Positions 34,099-42,661 of a DNA stretch of 64,000 nt are shown piece after piece; position 1 is the first letter of the stretch, and the number at the start of each line of letters is the position of its first letter. The stretch lies in NCBI GenBank assembly GCA_030523645.1, contig JAUNIB010000007.1:34104-98103 (forward strand), read 5' to 3'. The DNA comes from Selenomonadaceae bacterium. Lineage in GTDB: Bacteria; Bacillota; Negativicutes; Selenomonadales; Selenomonadaceae. The notes under the pieces were generated by a model. The model was not told where the DNA came from. It ran no database searches and saw only the letters and a list, made by a program, of their open reading frames with translations. A program made the position numbers and the translations under genes.

Positions 34099-34124
34099 GC
34101 TTGGCAATAAGGCTATAGAAAAAT

Positions 34125-34168
34125 ACAGGGACTGTGAAGGATGATTACTCATTTTTCACAGTCCCTGT
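34125..34168 (+). terminator. CTGTGAAAAATGA-family hairpin after the NifX-FKBP gene
   Basis: ACAGGGACTGTGAAGGATGA pairs over 20 bp (two G-U pairs) with the right arm around TTAC. Copy four of the family, 26 nt after the gene. Confidence 0.75.
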
Positions 34169-34205
34169 TTGCTTTGTGAAGAAAAGGTTTTGTAATGGCT
34201 TGCGA

Positions 34206-35390
34206 TTATTTCCCGCATTGTTCAATGTAATTTATAATAAAAAGGTCAAAGGCAATGGTAATTGCAAATACGGCAATCATATAGGCCCGACCGGTGAATA
34301 TAGGCTCCAGCTTTGCCTTTCCGTACTTCAGATAAAGCTTTACGCCAAGATGTGTTAAGGCTGTCGTGGCTATGACTAATAATGCGCCGGAAAGGATGTT
34401 GGCAGGAAAATCGGCATGGATGCCTGTCAGCTTCATGGTGCAGACTTCAAGCTCAATCACAATCCATGACACGATATAATAATTGCTCAGGTATTTTGAA
34501 AAGTTACTTAATATGCCCATGGGCAGGTTTTCCGGCAGCTTGGCAAAAAGGCTGATGGCACAAATTACAACAAGTATATCCACCAGAGCATCGAAGATTC
34601 CGACCCTGTAGTGGTAGAAATCTTCGGGAGAGAAGTATTTTAACAAATACGGATTGGGCACATTAAAGGAGATGTACAGCAGAATAGCGCTGGCCAGCAA
34701 GGTCGTGGGCAGCACGATTCTGTGATATGCAGCCTTGTCTCGTATTCGCGAATAAAGGCTGCCGTAAGCAATGCCTGCGGCTACATAGATAAACCAGTTC
34801 GCCAAAGGAAAATGAGTACAGTCGTTGCCGACAAAAAAGCCAATGGTCTGATTGAGGAAAAGGTTGTGGACATTGTAATCGTTGATAAAGGTGCCGAAGA
34901 TAGAGAGCAGTATGCCTACGAGCAAAACTTTGCCGATAGAATACAGACCGGCAGCCTTCATCGCTCCCAGCAGCAGGAAGCTCAGCCCCGCGAATTGAAA
35001 GATATCTGAGCCGTAGGTGTTCAATAGAAGCATCAGGTCAAATTTATCATGGGTGAATTGATAAACAAACAGCGTGCAGATAGGGAAGAAGAATATGTGC
35101 AGGCCAAAGCCGTAAGACAGCAGACGGAAGCCACGGCGTATGTTGTCACGCCAACCGGAGTTCTGAGAATAAACGCAGCCCATACCCATACAGAATACGA
35201 AGGCACTGGGACCGAGCAGCTTTCTCCACAAATGAGATACAAACATGAAGAATGGGATGTCTTTATCCATAAGCAGGATGAAATGCACATGGTTTATAAA
35301 CATGGCCAGCACAGTCAATCCCTTGAGCCAGTCAAGCTCCCGCAGTCGCCCGGCTGCGATTTTTTCCTTTGAAAAGATGTCATTAAACAT
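34206..35390 (-). CDS. Multi-pass membrane acyltransferase-like protein
   Basis: A 394-residue integral membrane protein with about ten hydrophobic segments. The N-terminal RLRELDWLKGLTVLAMFINH resembles the first helix of acyltransferase-3 or heparan-alpha-glucosaminide N-acetyltransferase/DUF1624 proteins (R-x-x-x-x-D-x-x-K-G, then a His in the membrane). Such enzymes move acyl groups across the membrane onto cell surface glycans. The specific substrate cannot be inferred. Starts with ATG at 35390. It is a single gene, divergent from the exported methyltransferase. Confidence 0.6.
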   Translation of the reverse strand: MFNDIFSKEKIAAGRLRELDWLKGLTVLAMFINHVHFILLMDKDIPFFMFVSHLWRKLLGPSAFVFCMGMGCVYSQNSGWRDNIRRGFRLLSYGFGLHIFFFPICTLFVYQFTHDKFDLMLLLNTYGSDIFQFAGLSFLLLGAMKAAGLYSIGKVLLVGILLSIFGTFINDYNVHNLFLNQTIGFFVGNDCTHFPLANWFIYVAAGIAYGSLYSRIRDKAAYHRIVLPTTLLASAILLYISFNVPNPYLLKYFSPEDFYHYRVGIFDALVDILVVICAISLFAKLPENLPMGILSNFSKYLSNYYIVSWIVIELEVCTMKLTGIHADFPANILSGALLVIATTALTHLGVKLYLKYGKAKLEPIFTGRAYMIAVFAITIAFDLFIINYIEQCGK

Positions 35391-35551
35391 GAAATGCAGA
35401 CCCCTTTATAATGGAACGCGGTAGATGTGAAGTTAGGGTGTTCCTTTCAGATGATTTATAAAGTTATTTTAACAGCAGAGAGTGCTTTTTCATAGTAAAA
35501 AAAACTGATATCAGCCTTTTTGAAATACGATTCTTTCGGTTGGGGAAAGCA

Positions 35552-35580
35552 TTGTTAAAACCGGAGAAAGTGCGTATAAT
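35552..35580 (+). promoter_or_regulatory. Promoter for the exported methyltransferase gene
   Basis: TTGTTA (35552-35557) and TATAAT (35575-35580), spacer 17 nt. A small hairpin CAGCAGG-AATG-CCTGCTG lies downstream in the leader (about 35608-35626). Confidence 0.65.
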
Positions 35581-35659
35581 AAAATAATTAAGGTAATCAG
35601 CCTGACGACAGCAGGAATGCCTGCTGATACATATTTGCAGATTGACGGAGGAAAAGAAA

Positions 35660-36676
35660 ATGTTTAACTGGAAAAACGGTATGAAGAATACAGTGGCCGG
35701 TATGTTGGCGGCAGCGGGACTGCTTGTGAATATACAGTCTGGCTTCTGTCAGCAGTCTGCCGCTCCCGGCAATGCGGTGGTGGAGCAGCAGGCGGATATA
35801 CTGCCTCAAACAGAAAATGACCATGCCGTGTCCGATACGGCGTATATCACTCTCTACTGGCTGGCAAGCGCCGGTAATGAGAAGGCGAAGCTGCTGCTGG
35901 ACACAGTGAATGTGAACTTCCAAAATCTAGATTCTGCCTCCGGGGATTTTGACCGGATAAGGGTGACCAACAGAGAATATCAGAAGCTCCGCCATGATTC
36001 GCTGAATGAGTATGTACTGAATCATGGGTACAGGTCGGTTATGGATTTGGCCAGCGGTTATTCTCCCCGTGGCCTGGAACTTAGCGAGGCTGGTATAGAC
36101 TATGTGGGCTGTGATTTTGCCAGCGTCACGGAGAGCATGAAGAAGCTGACAGAACGCTGTGTGGATCCGGCTAAGAAGCATCATCTCAGATATGTAACGG
36201 TGGATGGTACGAAGCATGGGGAAATGGACAAGGCGGCGGACAACCTTGACGGGCCGGTCTGTATTGTGACGGAAGGCCTGTTCATGTATCTCGACAGAGA
36301 GGAGACAACGGCGGTGCTTCGCAATATTAGCGATATACTAAAGGAGAAGGGAGGCTGCTTTGTGACGCAGGATTTCTCCACCAGGAAATTTGTAACGGCT
36401 GTAGCTGAAGCCCTTTATCCGCAGCAGGGCAAGGAGATATATGATGCTTCCGCAAAAATGTATAATGATACATCCGGCTATATCATGATTACTGAATACG
36501 GAGAAGATACTGCCGAGATCAAGGAAATAATGAAGAATGTCGGGCTGAAATTCAAACAAATCCGGCTCATGAAAAATGCAGTTTCTTCCCCTGCAAATGA
36601 TATGAATAAGGAACAGAGAGAACGATTGAGCAAGGTGACGGAGAATAAGTTTATGTGGGTGGTTACAGCCCGCTGA
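35660..36676 (+). CDS. Class I SAM-dependent methyltransferase with N-terminal signal sequence
   Basis: A 338-residue protein. Residues 1-30 look like a signal peptide or anchor (basic start, hydrophobic TVAGMLAAAGLLVNI, then GFCQQ). The rest is a leucine carboxyl methyltransferase/PPM-like class I fold: DLASGYSPRG near 128-137 (SAM motif I), GCDFA near 147-151 and EGLFMYL near 200-206. ATG at 35660 is preceded by GACGGAGGAAAAG. SAM is cytoplasmic, so a signal on a methyltransferase is unexpected; it may be a membrane anchor facing in. It precedes the symporter by about 50 nt on the same strand. Confidence 0.72.
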   Translation: MFNWKNGMKNTVAGMLAAAGLLVNIQSGFCQQSAAPGNAVVEQQADILPQTENDHAVSDTAYITLYWLASAGNEKAKLLLDTVNVNFQNLDSASGDFDRIRVTNREYQKLRHDSLNEYVLNHGYRSVMDLASGYSPRGLELSEAGIDYVGCDFASVTESMKKLTERCVDPAKKHHLRYVTVDGTKHGEMDKAADNLDGPVCIVTEGLFMYLDREETTAVLRNISDILKEKGGCFVTQDFSTRKFVTAVAEALYPQQGKEIYDASAKMYNDTSGYIMITEYGEDTAEIKEIMKNVGLKFKQIRLMKNAVSSPANDMNKEQRERLSKVTENKFMWVVTAR

Positions 36677-36726
36677 ACAGATAGCAGTTTGCAAGGTGTT
36701 GTGTAAGAAAAGCTGTGGGGCTGACT

Positions 36727-38286
36727 ATGAAAAAGCTTCTTGAAGACCGCATCCTGAATGAAGAAAATATTGATGCCGTTTCTCAAGCGATACAGGATTA
36801 TTTAGCAGCGAGGGAATACCAGCCGGAAGCAGTGACAAGCGTCTGGCTGTCCATCGAAACCGTTCTCATAGAGTGGCTGGCCAATGGAGGCGCCGGTAAG
36901 AGATTTACCGTAGAAGCCAGGAATTCCTTCGGCCGCCTGCATATCTATGCGATGCTGGAAGGGCAGAGGATAGATTATCTCAGCACGGATGCTGATACCG
37001 ATTTTCTCGATACAATAGAACAGCATCTAAGAGGCGTGCTTTCCGTACGGTATGTAGACGGCGTTAATGTCGTTGATGTCAAGCTCCCCCGAAGGAGTAT
37101 CGGCAGCCTTGGGCAGGTGGGCATCGCTTTCGCTTTGGCCTGTGCGCTGGGCGTTCTGCTGCCTTTGATTTTCCCGCAGAAATCACTGCAGGAATTCAGC
37201 GGAACATATTTAACCCCGGGATATTCGGCTATTATCGGTGTTCTTGGTGGATTTGCCGTCTTCCAGATATTCTTATCCATCATGGACAGTATTATCCACA
37301 TGGGAGATGTGACGGTGCTGAGGAATCTTGGCGGAAAATATGTAAAGATGATGTCCGCGACAATGGTTTTGACCACCATCGCCGGCGGGGCCATCATGCT
37401 GCTGTTTTGTCCGGTGATAAGCAGCGAAGGAGCAGGAAAAGGCAGCGCATCAGCCACTATCTACAAGCTCTTTGTTGACATCGTGCCGACAAATCTGATA
37501 AAGCCTTTTATTGACGGCAATATGCTGCAGGTACTGTTTATCGCCTGCTTCATTGGAACGATTCTTTTGATTCTGCACGATGAGATTATCGCACTGCACA
37601 AGAGTATCAGTGATGCCAATAAAGCTTTTCAGTATGCAGTTGTAATCCTGAGCAAGCTGTTGCCGCTGTTTATTTTTATGAGCCTGCTGAGTATCTTCCT
37701 TAATGGGCAGATAGGTCTTGTTCTCGACAGCTGGCATTTGCTTTTTGTTCATGCTGTTTGCTGTCTGGCAGTTGCTCTTATTATGCTGACACTGGCTTCT
37801 GTTTATACAGGTATCAGTCTGAAGCTGCTGGTGAAGATGTGCCTGCCTGTTTTATTTGTCGGCTGGTCTACGGCCAGCACTATTGCGACGGTTCCGGACA
37901 TAAGAAAGGTGCTGGAAAGCTGCCGGGTAGATGAGAATATCAGTAAATTCAGCATAAACTTGGGCTATGTTTTGTCCAGACACACCTGCTGCATGGTAAC
38001 AATGTCGATTATTACATGCTATTATGCTATTCTCGGCAAGCAAATGAGCCTCGAGGATTTTGTAATGCTGGCGGTAATCAGTATGGCATTGTCTGTTGCT
38101 GCGCCTTCCACTCCTGGCAGCGGAGCCGCGATTATTGCCAATCTTATGATGCAGTACGGCTTGCCCATGGAGGTAGTAGCTGTGGTGCTGTCAATAGATT
38201 ACTTTATGGATATGGGTACTACCGGTACAGGCTGCGTCTGTATTGCAGCAGAAGGGGTCATAATGCAGAAGCTGGCAAAGCAATGA
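36727..38286 (+). CDS. Dicarboxylate/amino acid:cation symporter with N-terminal soluble domain
   Basis: A 519-residue DAACS-family transporter. The membrane part starts at about 123 and shows the family hallmarks: TVPDIRKVLES-type segment after SWSTAS-like (GWSTASTIATVPD), and the serine-rich hairpin region AAPSTPGSGAA near 465-475, with DYFMDMGTTG (motif for ligand/Na+ sites) near 495. Residues 1-115 form a soluble domain absent from GltP, possibly related to a GHKL-type ATPase fold (IETVLIEWLANGG). ATG at 36727 was chosen over GTG at 36715. Substrate is not clear. Confidence 0.8.
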   Translation: MKKLLEDRILNEENIDAVSQAIQDYLAAREYQPEAVTSVWLSIETVLIEWLANGGAGKRFTVEARNSFGRLHIYAMLEGQRIDYLSTDADTDFLDTIEQHLRGVLSVRYVDGVNVVDVKLPRRSIGSLGQVGIAFALACALGVLLPLIFPQKSLQEFSGTYLTPGYSAIIGVLGGFAVFQIFLSIMDSIIHMGDVTVLRNLGGKYVKMMSATMVLTTIAGGAIMLLFCPVISSEGAGKGSASATIYKLFVDIVPTNLIKPFIDGNMLQVLFIACFIGTILLILHDEIIALHKSISDANKAFQYAVVILSKLLPLFIFMSLLSIFLNGQIGLVLDSWHLLFVHAVCCLAVALIMLTLASVYTGISLKLLVKMCLPVLFVGWSTASTIATVPDIRKVLESCRVDENISKFSINLGYVLSRHTCCMVTMSIITCYYAILGKQMSLEDFVMLAVISMALSVAAPSTPGSGAAIIANLMMQYGLPMEVVAVVLSIDYFMDMGTTGTGCVCIAAEGVIMQKLAKQ

Positions 38287-38326
38287 AGGCTTGCGGTTTT
38301 CTATCGGTTGAACGGAAACAGGATGG

Positions 38327-38365
38327 GGCTGTCGCACTAATGAAAATCAGTGTGACGGCCTTTTT
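38327..38365 (+). terminator. Terminator after the symporter gene
   Basis: GGCTGTCGCAC pairs with GTGTGACGGCC (two G-U pairs), followed by TTTTT. Confidence 0.8.
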
Positions 38366-38389
38366 GTTGTGATTAGATGAGGTGATATG

Positions 38390-38420
38390 TGTGTCATGAA
38401 GAACCGTCCCTGCTGACACA
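38390..38420. repeat. REP-like short inverted repeat
   Basis: TGTGTCA (38390-38396) and TGACACA (38414-38420) flank GAAGAACCGTCCCTGC. Similar GACGGTTCTT-type extragenic elements, linked with Y1 (TnpA_REP) transposases in Firmicutes, are known to me; no transposase is present here. Confidence 0.35.
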
Positions 38421-38608
38421 TTGAACGCTAATAGGATAGAATTGCGTTGCAATTCCATGAAAGTCTGCGTTATAACAGCAGAGCTGTTGAACGCCAATAG
38501 GATAAATTTGCGTTGCAAATTTCTGAAAAACTGCGTTATAACAGCAGAGCTGTTGAACGCCAATAGGATAGAATTGCGTTGCAATTCTATGAAAGTCTGC
38601 GTTATAAT
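38421..38608 (+). repeat. Three tandem 66-bp promoter-like repeats
   Basis: Units start at 38421, 38487 and 38553, each beginning TTGAACGC(C/T)AATAGGATA. Each has a dyad on its -35: AGAATTGC-GTT-GCAATTC in units 1 and 3, and AAATTTGC-GTT-GCAAATTT in unit 2. Each has TTGCAA-18 nt-TATAA(C/T), giving three potential promoters toward the HAD gene; the last -10 is perfect. The arms change in pairs, so the dyad is conserved. One related copy is at 9976. Confidence 0.72.
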
Positions 38609-38664
38609 TAAATGATATTATGGAGAAATTATTGCTATATTTTAGATAGGATATGGAGTTTGTC

Positions 38665-39483
38665 ATGGCTATAAAACTTATCGTCAGCGATATTGACGGA
38701 ACCCTGATTGACAGCGTAAATTTGAATTTTGACCCGTCACCGGAGAATGCGGCAGCCGTCAGGGCGGCGGCGGATAAAGGAATCACCGTGGCACTGGCTA
38801 CCGGCAGAATGTACAAGTCTGCCGCCCGCTATGCGAAGGATTTGGGACTGGATGAGTCCACGCCGGTCATCAGCTACAACGGTGCTCTCATAAAGAGCAT
38901 TAAGGGCGGCGTGGTCTATTCCAGCTGCCTGCCGGGGGATTTGGCGGTAGAGATATTGGAGTACGCCTTTGCCCGGGGACTGTACATTCAGCTCTACTAC
39001 AATGATGAGTTCCACTACGAGACCGAGGAGGAAAAGGCCCGTATTTATCAGCGGGCTACCCGGCTGCCGGGAGTGGCCGCCGGTCGCGAGGGACTGAAGA
39101 AGCTGGCGGCTACCGGGACAATCCCGAAGCTGCTGATAATCGCCGAAGAAGCCGAGATGGCCCGGGACATAATCAAAGACCTGAACAGAGAGTTCGCCGG
39201 TCGAATCGTGGCTGTGCAGTCGGCGGAGAGATATATCGATATAATGCTGCCGGAGGTAAGCAAGGGCAATGCAGTGAAGCAGCTGGCGAAGCTCTACGGC
39301 TGCGAGCTGTCCGAGGTCATGTGCCTCGGTGACTCGGAAAATGATATTTCCATGCTGGAGGTTGCCGGATTGGCGGTGGCTATGGGCGACGCTTCCGAGC
39401 AGGTGAAGGTAGCGGCTGATTTTGTGACCGGGGCGGTGGGAGACCACGGCTTCGCGCAGGCTTTGAAGAAATTCGTTTTGTAA
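38665..39483 (+). CDS. Cof-type HAD-IIB family phosphatase
   Basis: A 272-residue haloacid dehalogenase-type hydrolase, subfamily IIB. The nucleophile motif DIDGTL starts at Asp9, with Asp11 as acid/base; motif II TGR near 49; Lys near 195; and the metal motif GDSENDISM near 222-230. It hydrolyses sugar or nucleotide phosphates. ATG at 38665 has GGAG upstream. Its stop is 15 nt before rapZ, so it probably leads the rapZ-yvcK-whiA operon under the triple promoter array. Confidence 0.92.
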   Translation: MAIKLIVSDIDGTLIDSVNLNFDPSPENAAAVRAAADKGITVALATGRMYKSAARYAKDLGLDESTPVISYNGALIKSIKGGVVYSSCLPGDLAVEILEYAFARGLYIQLYYNDEFHYETEEEKARIYQRATRLPGVAAGREGLKKLAATGTIPKLLIIAEEAEMARDIIKDLNREFAGRIVAVQSAERYIDIMLPEVSKGNAVKQLAKLYGCELSEVMCLGDSENDISMLEVAGLAVAMGDASEQVKVAADFVTGAVGDHGFAQALKKFVL

Positions 39484-39498
39484 GCGGAGGTGCTGAAG

Positions 39499-40401
39499 GT
39501 GGAAAACTGCAAGGCAGGAGGCAATCGCCTCGTTATTGTAACCGGCCTTTCCGGCAGCGGAAAGACCCAGGCCTGCCGATATCTTGAGGATATGGGCTAT
39601 TTCGTGGTGGACAATCTGCCGCCGCTTTTCATTCCCCGCTTTGCGGAGCTGTGCCGTGACGGCAGTCAGGGTAAGAAGTCTGTCCTGGTTGTGGACACCC
39701 GCAGCGGAGAATTTTTCAATGACTTCGTGAAGGTGCTGGAGGAGCTGAAGGAGAAGGAAGTCCCCTATGAGCTTCTTTTCATGCAGGCCTCCGATGCGGC
39801 CATTATCCGCCGCTACAAGGAGACCCGCCGCAGTCATCCCATGGCACCGTCCTCCCGCATATCCGAGGGTGTGACCCGTGAGCGGGAGCGGCTGGCCCCT
39901 GTACTTGAGCTGGCCAACTATACTATCGATACTTCGGAGATGAGGAAGACCGCTCTGAAGGAGAAGCTGGTACGCCTCTTCGGTGAGGCAGATGGGAAAA
40001 ACCTCAGCATCAATGTACTGTCCTTCGGCTATAAATTCGGCGTCCCTCTGGATGCTGATCTGGTATTCGATGTGCGGTTCCTGCCCAATCCCTTTTACCT
40101 TGACGAATTGAAGCACAAGAGCGGCACCGTGCCGGCGGTGGCAGGGTTCATCAACAGTTATCCGGTGACTCATGACTTCCTGAAGAAGCTGGACGACCTT
40201 TTGTCCTTCCTTGTTCCTCAGTACATAGCCGAGGGCAAGAGTCAGCTGGTAATCGCTCTTGGCTGTACCGGCGGCATGCACCGCTCCGTGTTTGTGGCCC
40301 GTCATGTGGCAGAGATGCTTACCGCAGCCGGATACCCGGCTTCTCTGGAGCATCGCGACCTGCAGAAAAACGACGTGCGTGAGCATGTGGAAACAGAATA
40401 A
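39499..40401 (+). CDS. rapZ: RNase adapter RapZ (YvcJ family)
   Basis: A 300-residue nucleotide-binding protein. Walker A GLSGSGKT is at 16-23; the C-terminal domain includes CTGGMHRSVFVARH near 256-269. In E. coli it brings RNase E to GlmZ; in Firmicutes YvcJ acts with YvcK and affects competence and cell wall metabolism. GTG at 39499 was chosen: GGAGG is 8 nt before it, whereas GTG at 39490 overlaps that site. First of the conserved rapZ-yvcK-whiA block. Confidence 0.93.
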   Translation: MENCKAGGNRLVIVTGLSGSGKTQACRYLEDMGYFVVDNLPPLFIPRFAELCRDGSQGKKSVLVVDTRSGEFFNDFVKVLEELKEKEVPYELLFMQASDAAIIRRYKETRRSHPMAPSSRISEGVTRERERLAPVLELANYTIDTSEMRKTALKEKLVRLFGEADGKNLSINVLSFGYKFGVPLDADLVFDVRFLPNPFYLDELKHKSGTVPAVAGFINSYPVTHDFLKKLDDLLSFLVPQYIAEGKSQLVIALGCTGGMHRSVFVARHVAEMLTAAGYPASLEHRDLQKNDVREHVETE

Positions 40402-40417
40402 GTAAGAAGGATTTATA

Positions 40418-41713
40418 ATGCATTTATTAAAGTGGCTGTATCCCGGCATGCACTTCAAGCGCTGGCTGCTCCTGTTCATGGCAGGCGGTATGCTGGTGAG
40501 TCTGGGTCTTGCCCTGATATTCAACTACAAATATCTTGAGCAGGTGGAGGAAAGTATCTTCCGCTTTGTTTATCAGATACGAGGCAGCTACGACTACGGC
40601 GCTACGGCGATGGTGGGAGCTGTCATTATCCTGCTGGGTATGGCGGTCATGCTGCTGGCAATCCGCTTCATTATCCGGTCGGTTATCACCCTTATCCTGC
40701 CGGAAAACTCGGCTGATCTGGTTGACATTGTATACGAGAAGCGGAGACTGAAAAGCGGCCCGGTGATTACCGCTATCGGCGGCGGTCACGGTCTGTCCAT
40801 GCTCCTCCGCGGCCTGAAGACGATGACCGACCATGTGACGGCTATCGTTACCGTAGCCGATGACGGCGGCTCCTCCGGCCGGCTTCGTGAGGAGCTGGGC
40901 ATTATTCCGCCGGGAGATTTGCGAAACTGCCTTGTGGCACTGGCTGATACAGAGCCGCTGATGGAGCGGCTTTTCCAGTACCGCTTCGGCGGCAACAAGG
41001 AGCTGGCCGGACACAGCTTCGGCAACCTTTTTCTGGCAGCCATGAGCGGAGTAACCGGTGATATGGAGTCCGCCCTTGAGACCTCCTCGAAGGTACTGGC
41101 GGTAAAAGGCCGGGTCCTGCCGGCATCCACCCAGTATGTCCGGCTTGATGCCACCATGGAGGACGGTACCGTTGTCTGCGGTGAGTCCCGCATACCCTTG
41201 GCGAAGAAGAGAATAAAGAGCGTAAAGCTGTCCCCCAGTCCGGTCATGCCCGTGGCGGCGGCCATCGATGCAATATACCGGGCAGAGGTCATCGTCATGG
41301 GCCCCGGCTCGCTCTATACCTCGGTTATGCCCAATCTGCTTGTTGAGGGCGTGGCAGAGGCTATCAAGAAGTCATCGGCCATCAAGGTCTACATCTGCAA
41401 TGTAATGACCCAGTCCGGCGAGACGGACGGCTACACCGCCTCTATGCATGTCCGGGCTATCATCGAGCATGCCGGGCAGGGAATAATCGACTATGTGGTA
41501 GTAAACAATGCCCCGGTTTCTCAGGAGAAGGCCGCCCACTACGCTGCCCACGGAGAGTATCCGGTGGCAGTGGATGAGGAGGAGCTGAAGGCTCTTGGCG
41601 TTGGCATTGTGCAGGCTGACATTGTAAACAGGGCAGACGGCATACACCACGACCCCAACAAGCTGACGGAGTGTCTGAAGGAGCTTATTCATCGGCTGGA
41701 GGACTCGATTTAA
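40418..41713 (+). CDS. yvcK: YvcK-family gluconeogenesis/cell wall factor
   Basis: A 431-residue CofD-like UDP-sugar-binding protein. Unlike B. subtilis YvcK it has two N-terminal transmembrane segments (about 15-37 and 62-92). The core starts at GGGHGLS (121-127), with DDGGSSGRLR at 148-157. It regulates carbon flow and peptidoglycan enzymes under gluconeogenic growth. ATG at 40418 follows AGAAGGA. Membrane-anchored versions occur in other Clostridia and Negativicutes. Confidence 0.93.
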   Translation: MHLLKWLYPGMHFKRWLLLFMAGGMLVSLGLALIFNYKYLEQVEESIFRFVYQIRGSYDYGATAMVGAVIILLGMAVMLLAIRFIIRSVITLILPENSADLVDIVYEKRRLKSGPVITAIGGGHGLSMLLRGLKTMTDHVTAIVTVADDGGSSGRLREELGIIPPGDLRNCLVALADTEPLMERLFQYRFGGNKELAGHSFGNLFLAAMSGVTGDMESALETSSKVLAVKGRVLPASTQYVRLDATMEDGTVVCGESRIPLAKKRIKSVKLSPSPVMPVAAAIDAIYRAEVIVMGPGSLYTSVMPNLLVEGVAEAIKKSSAIKVYICNVMTQSGETDGYTASMHVRAIIEHAGQGIIDYVVVNNAPVSQEKAAHYAAHGEYPVAVDEEELKALGVGIVQADIVNRADGIHHDPNKLTECLKELIHRLEDSI

Positions 41714-41728
41714 TCGGAGTGATTTATT

Positions 41729-42643
41729 GTGATATCATTTGCTACCGAGGTAAAGAATGAACTGGCCCGCGGCGAAGGTGACAGCGAATGCTGCCGCCGG
41801 GCTGAGCTGGCAGCGCTATTGAAGACCGGTGCCACCATGACCCTCGGCGGCAGGAGCGGCCCGGGTCTCAGCTTCTCTACGGAGAATGCGGCGGTTGCCC
41901 GCCGGGTGCTTCGTCTGCTGAAGGATGAGGGCGCCATCACCACGGAGATTACCGTGAGCCGAGCCCTGCGGCTGAAGAAGAATACCCGCTACGAAGTGAG
42001 AATACCGCCTCAGCCGGCAGTAGGTAAAATGATAGAAGAGCTGGAGCTGCTGCCGGGCAGTGCCCCGACACCGGGGCGCGGCTTCCTGAAGCGAAGCTGC
42101 TGCGAGGTGGCCTATATCCGGGGTGCCTTCCTGTCGGCAGGCAGTGTAAACCGTCCCGGCGCGGGCTATCATCTGGAATTTGTCAGCACCAGCTATCAGT
42201 ATGCCGACTTCCTGCGAAATCTGGCGGAGAAGCTGTCCCTGCCGGCCCGTCTCACCGACCGGAAGGAATTCTACATCGTCTATGTGAAGGAAGCGGACGC
42301 TATTGCCGACTTTCTGAATATGGTAGGGGCAGAGCAGGCAGCGGAGAAGCTGGAAATCTCCCGTAATGTGAAGGAAGTCCGCAATCAGGTCAACCGGCTG
42401 GTAAACTGCGAGACGGCAAATCTTCAAAAAACCGCCGATGCGGCAGCCCGGCAGCTAAATGCTATCCGGCAGCTTACGGGAGAGAAGAAAACAGCCCTGC
42501 CGGGAAAGCTGCAGGAAACACTGGAGGCAAGGCTGGCCCATCCGGATGCTTCCCTTACGGATTTGGCGGAGATACTTGGCATTACCCGCAGCGGTGTAAA
42601 TCACCGGCTGCGAAAGCTGATAGAACTGGCAGAAAATGTTTAA
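41729..42643 (+). CDS. whiA: WhiA family DNA-binding protein
   Basis: A 304-residue protein with an N-terminal LAGLIDADG-like homing endonuclease fold lacking activity, and a C-terminal helix-turn-helix (DLAEILGITRSGVNHRLRKL near 277-296). WhiA coordinates division, chromosome segregation and central metabolism. It starts with GTG at 41729 after GGAGTG. Third of the rapZ-yvcK-whiA order. Confidence 0.94.
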   Translation: MISFATEVKNELARGEGDSECCRRAELAALLKTGATMTLGGRSGPGLSFSTENAAVARRVLRLLKDEGAITTEITVSRALRLKKNTRYEVRIPPQPAVGKMIEELELLPGSAPTPGRGFLKRSCCEVAYIRGAFLSAGSVNRPGAGYHLEFVSTSYQYADFLRNLAEKLSLPARLTDRKEFYIVYVKEADAIADFLNMVGAEQAAEKLEISRNVKEVRNQVNRLVNCETANLQKTADAAARQLNAIRQLTGEKKTALPGKLQETLEARLAHPDASLTDLAEILGITRSGVNHRLRKLIELAENV

Positions 42644-42661
42644 CAGGACAGGAGAAACGAT

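Noticed and set aside
38421..38608. CRISPR array
   Set aside because: Only three units of 66 bp, adjoining without spacers, and each with a promoter layout.
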